Assembly: GCA_023053575.1 (NCBI GenBank)
Contig: JAKZAP010000004.1
Location: 1,156,861-1,220,860, forward strand
Direction: 5' to 3'
Length of the DNA stretch: 64,000 bases
Source of the DNA: Branchinecta lynchi
Taxonomy: Eukaryota; Arthropoda; Branchiopoda; Anostraca; Branchinectidae
Below are positions 1-8,815 of the stretch, piece after piece. The notes beneath the pieces were generated by a model. It saw nothing but the letters and a program-made list of their open reading frames with translations. It did not search any database and was not told the DNA's origin. A program made the position numbers and the translations under genes. Numbering within the stretch: the stretch's first letter is position 1; each line of letters begins with the position of its first letter.

Positions 1-170
1 CGGAGAAAAGCGTGGGCGTTAGAGCTAGTCGGAAATAGAGAGAGTTGAGGATAGAGCTTGTTGAATAAGCTTAGATCAAGATATATTTGTATACTAGATG
101 TATCCTCACATGGTTGACTAAATGTTATATCAATGATACTTTCATTACCTTCAATGTTTAACAACACCAT
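1..170 (-). CDS. Polinton gene, N-terminal fragment of unknown protein (runs off window)
   Basis: An open frame of 56 codons starts with ATG at 170 and is still open at the window edge. The start lies in CTAATAAATGG, the same start context as the neighbouring genes of this element, which is the main reason for calling it. The visible residues begin MVLLNIEGNES and contain one Cys (QPCED) but no recognisable motif. The upstream gene on the same strand ends 4 bases away, at 174, which fits tight viral-type packing. The missing virion genes of this element (capsid proteins, ATPase) would have to lie beyond position 1, and this could be one of them, but that is inference. Confidence 0.55.
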   Translation of the reverse strand, partial: MVLLNIEGNESIIDITFSQPCEDTSSIQIYLDLSLFNKLYPQLSLFPTSSNAHAFL

Positions 171-173
171 TTA

Positions 174-1004
174 TTAGAAATATTTTTTATATATTGAATT
201 GTAATTTCTCTTCGTAAGAAATTTATTTCGCATTAACGAATCCAAAATATCAATAGCTTCATTTCTCACCTCATCAGATGTATATCCGTTTACTCTGCTA
301 CCTATCAAAGTGTATAATTTTGAAATCATTTCATCACAATTGATAAATATTCCAGTTCCTTGTTGTCTGATAAAGGGTATACTAGATTGAATTTTTTTTA
401 ATCTATCCTTATAGTCTTGTATAAATAAAATAATTTTATCATACTTATTCGAACTATAACTTTTACTTTTCAGACCACCATAACTTTGACTCATAGATGT
501 TAAATAATTCAGAGCCCCATCTATTTCGTTAGGATGCTTAAGGTAATAATGAGGCATTTTAAAATAATTATCGGTATCATTCCAGTCATCTTTATATTTA
601 AAATTAATTTGATTTAATAATTCCACATCAATATTTAAGTTTAGATTTACGTCATATGGTTGTTCTAGATTGGGTTCTATAGCATGAGTGGGAGCTCGAC
701 TCGATTCCTCTGAAGTAGTGGTCTGTAAAGCTGTTTTAAATGTATCACCTAATCTGACAAACCGTCTTCTTGAATTATTATCACCTTCCTGTAGTTTATT
801 AATTATCGTTTCAGCGTTCTCTTGTAATTTTTTGATAGTATCTTTAGTGTTTTCTTTTTGTGCTATAATAACTGGAGCGTTTAATTCTGAAGCATATTCC
901 CGAAATCCTGCCTTCTCCATCTCATTTTGTTGAACCTTTCTTCTCTGAATTTCTCTGTTCTTCACTATATCCGATAAAATATCACTCAAGCGTCTTGAAT
1001 CCAT
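174..1004 (-). CDS. Polinton-associated hypothetical protein, 276 aa
   Basis: Intact frame starting with ATG in a TATAAATGG context. Residues 1-80 are charged and probably coiled coil (KLQENAETIINKLQEG). The middle is low in complexity. The last 65 residues form a compact predicted-helical unit beginning GTGIFINCDEMISKLYTLIG and ending RNYNSIYKKYF. The equivalent gene of the right-hand element (57658-58437) ends with a similarly placed unit (GIQFLPSSQEIVIAGQQMN...VLDLLSDLV), so both elements probably carry the same rapidly evolving structural or regulatory protein. No enzyme motif is seen and the function is unknown. It lies directly downstream of the integrase in transcription order. Confidence 0.6.
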   Translation of the reverse strand: MDSRRLSDILSDIVKNREIQRRKVQQNEMEKAGFREYASELNAPVIIAQKENTKDTIKKLQENAETIINKLQEGDNNSRRRFVRLGDTFKTALQTTTSEESSRAPTHAIEPNLEQPYDVNLNLNIDVELLNQINFKYKDDWNDTDNYFKMPHYYLKHPNEIDGALNYLTSMSQSYGGLKSKSYSSNKYDKIILFIQDYKDRLKKIQSSIPFIRQQGTGIFINCDEMISKLYTLIGSRVNGYTSDEVRNEAIDILDSLMRNKFLTKRNYNSIYKKYF

Positions 1005-1020
1005 TTATATACAACTAATT

Positions 1021-1992
1021 TTATTTCATAATAAATTTTGAAAGTTCTTTTTCATAAAACCCTCCTTGAATTAATTCCCCACTTTTGTCAGATATTTCAT
1101 AAGTAATGGGAATGGTAGGTCTGATGGTTGCTATCTGAAATACTTCATCCGTATAATTAGGTAAATATCCTTTATCGAAAATACTTTTTTCTTTTTTAAT
1201 TCTGACTAAATCCCCTACTTTGACGTTTCCTGTGATTTTGTACTCATCTACTGGAGGAAACAGAGCACTAAAAACCTTTTTCTGATTAACCTTTTTACTA
1301 GCATCAACTGGTTTCATTTGTATTGAACGGTGGTACGAGTTATTATAATTACTCACAAATAAAGGTAAAATATCAATCCAGTTAGTAGTGCTATTGTGAG
1401 TGAAATATTTCCATAGCTTTTCTTTTAGCGTTCTATTGAACCGTTCAACGATTTGTGCTTTCAATTCGCTTTCAGATGCAAACCAGTGTATGCCGTTATT
1501 TTTCAAAAAAGTTTGAACATTTCTCATCACAAATTCTTTACCTTTATCAGTTTGTAGTTTCTTAGGAATTCTTTCTTTAAATATAACACTGAATGCTTTT
1601 ATTATTTCAGCACCCGTTTTGTCTTTCAGAAGGATACAACAAGCATATTTACTAAAGCAATCAATAACAGTTAAAATGTAATTTGTTTTATTATTTTCTT
1701 TTTTATATTTCTGCATGTCAACTAAATCAGCTTGCCATTGCTCATCAACATAGTGAACATACACTCGCCTCCTTTCAAAGTTATGATAGGAAGGTTTGTG
1801 TAACGTATACTCATTCTCATTTTGCAACACATTTTTTATTTTATCCTTGGAAACCTTAACACCATTTTCTTTTAATTTTCTGTAAATATCATCCACACCT
1901 GAATAATTAGAATAATACGTCTTTAAAATATCTGTTTCTCCGTTGAGGTTTTTTTTAAAAAGCGATTTTTCATTGAACCACAGATAACGCAA
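1021..1992 (-). CDS. INT: Polinton RVE-family integrase (start unclear)
   Basis: Retroviral-type DDE integrase that would insert the element into host DNA. The catalytic triad is visible as D89 (QWQADLVDM), D149 (LQTDKGKEF) and E183 (IVERFNRTLKEK), with near-standard D-E spacing. A helix-turn-helix-like N-terminus (YSGVDDIYRKLKENGVKVSK) precedes the core, and the C-terminus has an SH3-like stretch (VKVGDLVRIKKEKSIFDKGYLPNYTDEVFQI). Unlike the right-hand integrase there is no chromodomain. There is no ATG in frame before the catalytic core. The frame opens right after a TAA at about 1993-1995, and its first codons overlap the 3' half of the zinc-ribbon gene. The true start may have been lost, or may use frameshifting or splicing, so activity is doubtful. 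Confidence 0.88.
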   Translation of the reverse strand: MRYLWFNEKSLFKKNLNGETDILKTYYSNYSGVDDIYRKLKENGVKVSKDKIKNVLQNENEYTLHKPSYHNFERRRVYVHYVDEQWQADLVDMQKYKKENNKTNYILTVIDCFSKYACCILLKDKTGAEIIKAFSVIFKERIPKKLQTDKGKEFVMRNVQTFLKNNGIHWFASESELKAQIVERFNRTLKEKLWKYFTHNSTTNWIDILPLFVSNYNNSYHRSIQMKPVDASKKVNQKKVFSALFPPVDEYKITGNVKVGDLVRIKKEKSIFDKGYLPNYTDEVFQIATIRPTIPITYEISDKSGELIQGGFYEKELSKFIMK

Positions 1993-2090
1993 TTACCTTT
2001 CAGCATTGGAACATTGTTTTTCTGTGACACTGCCTTAAACATTGATTCAGTGTCAGTGCTCTTTTTACATTTCATACAATAAATCTCCAT
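1923..2090 (-). CDS. Small CxxC-CxxC zinc-ribbon protein, 55 aa
   Basis: Short frame starting with ATG at 2090 in the context CTAATAAATGG. It encodes MEIYCMKCKKST near the start and KGNCVICGSMKNRFLKK later, giving two CxxC knuckles about 28 residues apart followed by a basic tail. This layout matches the very small zinc-ribbon proteins (YCxKC...CxxCG) found in Polintons and large DNA viruses, whose role is unknown. Its 3' end overlaps the integrase frame by about 70 nt. Confidence 0.7.
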   Translation of the reverse strand: MEIYCMKCKKSTDTESMFKAVSQKNNVPMLKGNCVICGSMKNRFLKKTSTEKQIF

Positions 2091-2121
2091 TTATTAGAAA
2101 ACAATTTTCTTAAACGAAAAG

Positions 2122-2454
2122 CTACCAACCCTTCATTTTCCGCTGGATGTAGGAAATGCAGTGAAAACCACAGTTTAATTCATCTGTATTTTGAACAGCA
2201 AGATTTTCATAAGCTATTTTTTTCTTTGAAGTTTTTAAATATTTAACTATTTCTTTTCCTGGAGGAATACCGAAAGAATAAAAAAATTCGACATAGGGGG
2301 ATTCAGGTAGATTACAATAGGCAACCCAATGTGTTCCAGGCATTCCACGTTTGTCATAGTTGATTACACCACATTCCGAATCGTTTATATGTTTGGGTAG
2401 CGTATCTAAAGAGAAAACACCTCGAAACTGTGGTATACTCCCTAATGCATCCAT
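2122..2454 (-). CDS. PRO: Adenain-like cysteine protease with altered catalytic acid
   Basis: Maturation protease of the adenovirus C5 type, which in virions cleaves capsid and core precursors. Visible motifs are FRGVFSLDTLP, His42 in PGTHWVAYC and Cys95 in NCGFHCISYI. The third catalytic residue should be the acid in the strand after His (LDSYG in the right-hand element), but this copy reads FFYSFG, with Tyr59 encoded by TAT. The enzyme is therefore probably impaired. The frame stays open upstream of the first ATG and overlaps the end of the neighbouring gene (2478-3026), with family-like residues (PLTNFDI), so the annotated Met may not be the original start. Confidence 0.88.
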   Translation of the reverse strand: MDALGSIPQFRGVFSLDTLPKHINDSECGVINYDKRGMPGTHWVAYCNLPESPYVEFFYSFGIPPGKEIVKYLKTSKKKIAYENLAVQNTDELNCGFHCISYIQRKMKGW

Positions 2455-2477
2455 AATATCAAAATTAGTTAGAGGTC

Positions 2478-3026
2478 CTACTTTACTTTTGCTTCGTTTT
2501 TGATGTCCCCGTTTTTTGGCTTCTTAGGTCTCCCACGTACCCCATGACCGACAACTTTTTGCGTTCCAGGAAGTGTAAGCGCGCCACCTGTGGTATCCTC
2601 CTTCCTAGGTCTTCCACGTCCCACAACTTTTTGTGTTCCTGGAAGTGTAAGCGCCCCACCTGTGTTGGTTATGTTATCCACCAATTTCTTACCAGCGAAT
2701 GTACCCAAAGCAGCAGCTCCGCTTGTTAAAGCTGCCTTACCAAGGGCTACAGCTAACGGTATTAAGAATGGAAGTAATCCACCTTTTTGAATCGCTTCTC
2801 TCATCTGCTTGTATGATACATCTATGTCAAAACCCTTATTATTCATTTTACATGTTTCAATTCTATCAATTTTTCGTTTACTTAAAAGTAACTTAACTGG
2901 TTCTCGTTCATTTTGTCTACTATGACTAATACGTATCTGACATTTTTGTTTAGCACCAAAACATTTCTTCAGCTTTCCTTTCTGAAGCTTTGACAAATAA
3001 ACTGTATACTCCATTGTCTCAACCAT
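2478..3026 (-). CDS. Basic AT-hook protein of Polinton, possible core/membrane protein, 182 aa
   Basis: Starts with ATG in CCTAATAAATGG. Residues 1-80 are a beta-rich, Lys-rich region (YTVYLSKLQKGKLKKCF). A Gly-Leu-rich hydrophobic segment follows (QKGGLLPFLIPLAVALGKAA, about residues 80-110), which could bind membranes. The C-terminus has two tandem copies of a unit beginning TGGALTLPGTQKVVG, each followed by an AT-hook-like core (GRGRPRK and RGRPKKPK). The layout (basic, hydrophobic segment, DNA-binding tail) suggests a virion core or lytic protein comparable to adenovirus pVI/pX, but this is inference. The hydrophobic segment resembles the C-terminus of the 107-aa protein at 58437-58760 in the right-hand element. 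Confidence 0.65.
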   Translation of the reverse strand: MVETMEYTVYLSKLQKGKLKKCFGAKQKCQIRISHSRQNEREPVKLLLSKRKIDRIETCKMNNKGFDIDVSYKQMREAIQKGGLLPFLIPLAVALGKAALTSGAAALGTFAGKKLVDNITNTGGALTLPGTQKVVGRGRPRKEDTTGGALTLPGTQKVVGHGVRGRPKKPKNGDIKNEAKVK

Positions 3027-3047
3027 TTATTAGGGAATTAATTTATC

Positions 3048-3681
3048 TTATAAAATTTTTTTACCAGTCATCATTTTTTCTATTCTGGTAACGAATGGTT
3101 TGTCAACAGGTTTTAGCTCTAGCTCTAGAAGCCTTTTTAAAATATTTACTACTGCTCTTTCAATATTATCGATACGAGTTTTTTGACCAGCAATCTTTCC
3201 TTCAATTATACCGTTATGGGTGTGATGCCCAAGAAGCTTTTTGTCATAATCTAAAAGATTCATAGTTAACGTTGCTAAATTAACAGCATCATTTTTGTTT
3301 CTAGGGTTTTGAACATTTGTTATCAACTTGTTTTCAGCGTTAATCTCTTTATCATTAACTCGAATTATTTATTTTACAAATAACCCTTTATCTTTAATCC
3401 TTACCAATAAATTATCAGGAGAATCATGTACAGCAGTTAATCTGTTGATATCTTCACTAAAATACTGATTTGCCCCCACTTGTTGTGCGTTAATTTCTTC
3501 TTTAAATTGATTCAAAATAATAGTCATAGATCTGAAACTAATAGCGTCCTGGTCAGCTTTCGCATCCCCTAACATAATAATTCTCTTATTCTTGTAGGTT
3601 AATATTACCGTTGTCATCAGTAACTCTCTTTTCATTCGATTCGTTACTAAACTTTTTTCCAACACTACCAAATTTATTCAT
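3048..3681 (-). pseudogene. Fibre-like gene of Polinton, broken by a frameshift and a stop
   Basis: Three pieces on one strand. An ATG at 3681 (context ATAATAAATGA) opens a 31-codon frame that ends at 3586. A second frame, overlapping this piece and continuing to 3369, carries KRIIMLGDAKADQDAISFRSM. After the TAA at 3369-3371 the same frame continues to 3048 with KLITNVQNPRNKNDAVNLATL. The repeated motif (K-x-I, then P or A, then D-A-[IV]) is the N-terminal attachment signature of phage-tail and fibre-like proteins. Frames 2 and 3 are identical in phase and separated only by the stop, and there is no ATG for the last piece. The simplest reading is one former receptor-binding or spike protein with a frameshift near 3590-3600 and a nonsense codon at 3369. 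Two separate paralogues are a less likely alternative. Confidence 0.6.
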
Positions 3682-3740
3682 TTATTATAGAAATAAATTA
3701 TCCGGTAAATTTTTGATTAAATTTTGATTAAAAATTTTTG

Positions 3741-6700
3741 TTAATCGTAAGTTTTTCCTGTACTTAAGGGTTTTGAAGGGTCTTGGTTGTCCTTTAAATA
3801 AGCATATACTTTTGATCGTAATCCAACAAATTCTGTCATAACCTGTCCACCTAGTTCATCTTTCATCATTCCTATCACTTTCTTATTTACATTAGGAAAC
3901 CTATATGGATTATCTTTCGCATAATCAGATGTATCGAACCTCTCATTCAAATCCTGTTTGATATCTTGATAAAAATCTTCAGTTCTAATATCAGATATGA
4001 AAGAATCAGTGTCCATATAACACAAATCAATTTTATCTCCATATTTAGGCTTCATATAATCATAATGGAATTCATACATCAATAACTTGGATAGTTCCAA
4101 TACAGCAAAGCCGATATACATTGGTTTGTCTAATTTTATCTTTTCCTTTGACATTCTTGCTACTGAAAAGTTTTCACTGAATATTATTTCAGATTTAAAG
4201 TTGGGTTTCTTTATTATTTTTTCTCTTGTTGCATCATCCGTTATTATTTCCATATCCGCTCGCTTCCTTACGTTTTCCATAGTTTTTCCAAAGCAAGCAT
4301 TATTCATAAGCTTAAAGAAATCCTTCTCAAAATCATTTGTACCTTTAGTTCTAAGTGCTGTGTTGTGGTCTATATATCCTTTTAAGTAAGCACTTTCAGT
4401 TAATCCTAGTATTCTGTGTACTCTTTTCAATATGAAGCCTTTTTGTAAATAAAATTCTAGGTTCCTGTGGTGAACTACATAGTTGGTTTTATCTAATACT
4501 GTGGTACATAGCTTACCGTTAAAGTGTTCGGGTGCTAATGGTAAATCCTTGTGTAATTCGTGTAGTTCTTTTGGATATTCTAAATCTACCTCATATATAG
4601 CACCCACATCTTGTCTCACCGACTTAATCGTAATCACCGAATTGATATGACTTTTCAGATGGTTGTAATACTCGATTGATTCGTATTCATTCCTTTCTTT
4701 CAAATCATCCGGTATGGAAATGAATTAGAAATCATTCGCTGGTAAATTCTGCGACATTGCCCACCCATATAAATTATTTTTATCCAAATACACTAAATAA
4801 TTAGATGGCTTATTCTTATTATAATCACTTGTATATTTATTATTTGCTTTTGCGTATCTTTTTATACATTGGGATACACCACCTCTTATTCCCTTTTCAA
4901 TGAATGTATACATGTCTTCCTTTGAGAATAACGGCAAGTCTACTTTCGAATGCTTTAGGAAAGCATCCCATGTTAGTCCTGGAGCTGAGAAGTAATGAAG
5001 TGGATCCAGATCATAATTATGTATACACACATTTCTGAAATTCTCTACAACATCTGACAATATTAAAACATCACTTTTTAGGTATAATTTAGTATAATCA
5101 AGTAATGTTTCACAGTTAAATTGCTTCCATATAGATACCGCTCTTTTATAATCACTTTTGTCAATACCTTTCCCCGTCAACCTAGAATAAAAGCTTTCTA
5201 TTGGTGGTAACTTTGTACATTTCATTTTATCGAAACTGTCTACGAATTCATAGGGATATACCCCTTTTTTAATTATTTCTTTGAATTCATCGTCATTTTT
5301 GAAGCTGTTAGATGTGAATTTGAAATTCTGTCTTAGATGATTACAAGGTACTTTGCAATCACATTTTGCTAAATTTGCTGATAGTTTGTCTAAAGATGAA
5401 GCCATAAATCTAATTGAATCTATAAACCGCATCTCATATTTTATTTTCGTATCCGCTTTTGTAATACTTATTGATTTCGAGAATGAGATGAAACTTTCTG
5501 CACTTTCAAAAATTCCGTTATCAGGTATCAATTCTCTAACAAATAAATGAGAGTCATATTTTGATAAATTATGCATTACTACCGGGATATGCCTAGGAAT
5601 CCTGTATTTCATATTACATTCAGCATGAGCAAATCCCCTATCTTCTCCTGTCATGTGGTCGTGATCAAAGTGAGGATTTTCAGTGATTTCAGTTGTACAG
5701 ATGCGACAAGTCTTATTCATTAGATTTTTCCATTTTTCGGTAATTTCTCCATTGGTATAAGTATGGTTTCTTTGTCTGCTTTCATATTTGTTTGCAATTT
5801 CTGTGGATACTTTTGTAACGGTTTTAACAAAATGTTCTGCAGCGTCTTCACCGAAATAGTCATAGTATTTGTTCTGGTTTGTATCAAAGGAACAGCATAA
5901 CTGAAATCCGTAAGCAAATGGTCTCTGTTTGGCCACTTTTATTGTTTTCTTCCCGTTTACCTGATTGTATTCTTCGTTATAAGACTCAAAGTCTGCTATT
6001 ATGCAATAAGGTACTTTCATTTGTTTTGCAATATTTTTATATTGTATACTTGAACCTTCAGGAGGCATTATAATATCAGGATCTTCGCAATTATTTTTAC
6101 TCTCATGTTTTTCATATTGTTCTTCTTTTGTAAAATGCCTTCCGCAAAAAGTGCAGAGGTATGTCTTTTTTTGTCTTGTAGATATTTGAGGACCAACTAA
6201 TCTGCTCAGATCCTTTACCAGTACATAATGATTATCGAAATACAATAAATTAATAACATGTTTAGCTGTTTTGCCATTGATTGTACTTTTTAGTATATGA
6301 CTTCTGATAATTTTCTCTTTTTCAATTTGAAATAAACAAATCTTAATATTGTATCTATTTTCAAATTTGTGTATATCTTTAGTATCCATTGGGAAGTTGG
6401 TAACCCCTTCGAAATCAAATTCGTTCTCATATTGTTTATATTTCGAAATTCTTTCCGGATGATCCTTAGCTGGATGTAGATTTGCTAAGATAGACCAAAG
6501 GAAACATTTCTGGTCGTTATTTTCAATTTTCAAGCAAGCTCTTTTATTTTTTACGAAATCTGGCAGTATTTTAAACGTTCCTCCCATGTAAGATTCTATT
6601 CGTGTCATCCTATAATCAATTCCTTCATACCGACTAAATTGTAGCCCAGATCGAGGGGTATTACTTAAAGAACTAAGTCTCTTGTTATTATCATTCAAAT

Positions 6701-7604
6701 GATTATGAGTAAGAATGCTATTTTTATTTAAAATCCAAGAAGTACTGTTGTAATACACTACTACTTCTTCATCATTCTCCTGTCGATGGAAAATAACACG
6801 AGTTACGAACTGAACTCTATATTGATAAAGTTCATTCATTCTTCGTCTCAAATCTGCGAAAACAAAACCAATAAGAGTATGTTCATCTCTTCCATTGCTT
6901 TCAACTGATACGTTTACAGTGTACAAATTCTCATTTTCCCTAGAGATAGTAGGTTGTTCTTCTTCTTCAGTTCTAAATAAATGATCAGGAATTAATTTTT
7001 CTACTTGGATTTTTTTCTTATTTATGAAGAGAGTTGATAAACCAATTGGTTTCTGTCTACTGTTATCACGTCTTTCTGTTTGATCTCTTATGATATCTCT
7101 ATTTTTCTGTACGGAATCTTTATGTTTGGTAATAATATTATTATAGTATTCTCCTACTCTTTTTAGTACTTCTTCTCGGTTTCCGCGAGTTGATAGGTTC
7201 TTGTTTTTCAGAAATTTCTTTAATTCGCTTGTCCCTTTTTCTTTGTTATCATTGTATTCTTGTTTTAGTTTTGTAATGGTGATATTATTTTCTTTTATCT
7301 CATCTTCCAGAATGGTTCGTAATCTCGGTTCTGGTTTGTAGTCGGATGATCTGTTCTTATTATGAGTTCTTTCGTTTCTGCGTTCAATTTTAACTTTATC
7401 TTCAGCTATCAAAATATACTTATTAAGATGGTTTATTATATTATTTGTTATTTCATGTTTCTTAGCTCCATTTGTTTTGATTTTATTAATTTTCGCATAA
7501 GTCCGCAGTTCATTATATGTGTATAGCGATAATCTTTGTATAACCGCTTTGTTGTTTGATATAACCTTTTTACAAAGCTGAATAACCTCTGCAGTATTCA
7601 TCAT
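3741..7604 (-). pseudogene. POLB: Protein-primed family-B DNA polymerase, interrupted by an in-frame stop and C-terminally short
   Basis: Polinton replicative polymerase starting with ATG at 7604 (context ATTAAATGATG). Two SAP-like helices lie near the N-terminus (LSLYTYNELRTYAKINKIK and ELKKFLKNKNLSTRG). Next comes a Cys/His domain (KCFLWSILANLHP...HYVLVKDLSRL) that looks OTU/papain-like, then a C2H2 finger (CTFCGRHF). The 3'-5' exonuclease motifs are DFESYNEEY, MHNLSKYDSHLF and YLKSDVLILSDV. An HNH/EndoVII-like insert (CRIC...HFDHDHMTGEDRG...CN) lies between Exo I and Exo II. The polymerase motifs are YLDKNNLYGWAMSQ, KLMNNACFGKTMENV and YMDTDSF. A TAA at 4725-4727 interrupts the frame just after the first polymerase motif, and the same phase continues to 3741. 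The C-terminus stops about 60-70 residues before the point reached by the right-hand element. Very probably inactive. Confidence 0.92.
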
Positions 7605-7828
7605 TTAATAGGGGAACATTTTTATTAATAAATTTCTCCCGTCTGAGTTTTGTCAGCCGTAAAGAAAAGCACTGGTTTCAGTATGCGTTTCACAGAGCAA
7701 GCGCTGTCTATATTCTCTCCAATCAGTCAAGAAAGATTCCGTACAGTTTAGCAGGTGGCGGATGTGTTCCGAATCGCGAACCTTTCATTCAATCAAATAA
7801 TTTCTGAAACAATTTTATTACATAATAA
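7605..7828. promoter_or_regulatory. Divergent intergenic region between PolB and the membrane-protein gene
   Basis: This 224-bp spacer separates the minus-strand block from the plus-strand genes, so it should hold promoters in both directions. Both flanking ATGs have TAAATG overlapping the start (CTATTAAATGA leftward, TAATAAATGG rightward). The interior is of average composition and shows no other clear motif. No transcript evidence is available. Confidence 0.45.
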
Positions 7829-8248
7829 ATGGAAGAATTAGAAAAGAAAATGTATGTTTACCGTCGCAGTTACAAGTACTACAATCGTATAAGTAATAGC
7901 TTACTTGTATCCAAATTCTTCTTTTCGGCAGCAGGAATGTCTGCGTTTCTAGTGCTACCTTTAGCTTCTTTAAGTTTGGGTGCTGTTATCATCGAAATAA
8001 TTGAAAAACAGTTAAGCATTGCTGATAGAAAAGCAGAATTTAGGACAAATTACAATTTTTATACTGAGTTGTTCTCAATGCTAAAATGCGGACAATTAAC
8101 AATTGAGGAGGTAATTCAGAGAGAAACAGAGATGCGTAAAACCTTTCGATTTTTTCCTCGCGAAAAATACATGAAACAGGTTCGCTTGAATGGTTATAAA
8201 TATTGTAATAAATCTATAAAAAGGCAAGAGAAATTACCAAACATATAG
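7829..8248 (+). CDS. Small Polinton membrane protein, 139 aa
   Basis: Intact frame starting with ATG in TAATAAATGG. A basic Tyr-rich N-terminus (YVYRRSYKYYNRISN) is followed by one long or two short hydrophobic segments at about residues 27-60 (LLVSKFFFSAAGMSAFLVLP, then LASLSLGAVIIEII). After these comes a charged, helical, probably cytosolic tail. This architecture is common among unnamed membrane proteins encoded opposite to PolB in Polintons. It could act in virion egress or as an internal membrane protein, but nothing in the sequence decides this. Confidence 0.6.
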   Translation: MEELEKKMYVYRRSYKYYNRISNSLLVSKFFFSAAGMSAFLVLPLASLSLGAVIIEIIEKQLSIADRKAEFRTNYNFYTELFSMLKCGQLTIEEVIQRETEMRKTFRFFPREKYMKQVRLNGYKYCNKSIKRQEKLPNI

Positions 8249-8425
8249 TCTATTGCTATACTGAATATTGTTTCCTAACTGTCAAACAGATCTTTATTTC
8301 ATACGCGCATTAATGAGCTGCGTCATTCAAAGTTCTCACCGTCAATTTGTGATGTAATTACAGTCTCCGGCGTGACTAACACAATCTCATCTTAACTCGG
8401 AAACTTTTGCGAATTGAACAAGGAC

Positions 8426-8512
8426 CCTTGGCGTAATGGTTCAACGCTTGGCCGAGCGTTGACTCATCGCCATTCAGACCTTCGAATCCCACTGACCGCA
8501 GTTTCTGTTTAT
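8426..8512 (+). other. tRNA-like remnant with A-box and near B-box
   Basis: The string TGGCGTAATGG fits the RNA polymerase III A-box consensus exactly. CTTCGAATCC, about 45 bases later, fits the B-box except for its first base. The T-stem does not pair (AGACC against CCCAC) and no convincing acceptor stem forms, so this is not a working tRNA. It may be a degenerate tRNA or the head of a tRNA-derived SINE between two genes of the element. Confidence 0.3.
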
Positions 8513-8815
8513 CGATAGTGGGATGGTAATAAAAACTTGCGGGTTCCCCGTTCAGGGCCCCCTAGAGTAAGGCCACATCACCACAAACACTACACCAATC
8601 GGGGTGTACCAACATCACACCTCTTAATTTTCAAAGTCTGGGGGTGTGGGGTTTTGCAAAAATATTTTATAAAGTTCAAAATCGGTAATCATCATATCAT
8701 CATGCAAACTCAGTACTGCGTTTGTATCTATCGCATTTATGTGATAAACGTGGTTGGTTTCTATTACCAGATGTTTCAAAGCGATTGGGATTTTTATTTA
8801 ATAAAATCATCCCCT

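Noticed and set aside
1..60. Possible similarity of the window start to the right subterminal repeat (AAATAGAGAG, CTCTAACGCCCAC)
   Set aside because: The match is short and gapped, and this stretch is explained as coding sequence of a gene running off the window.
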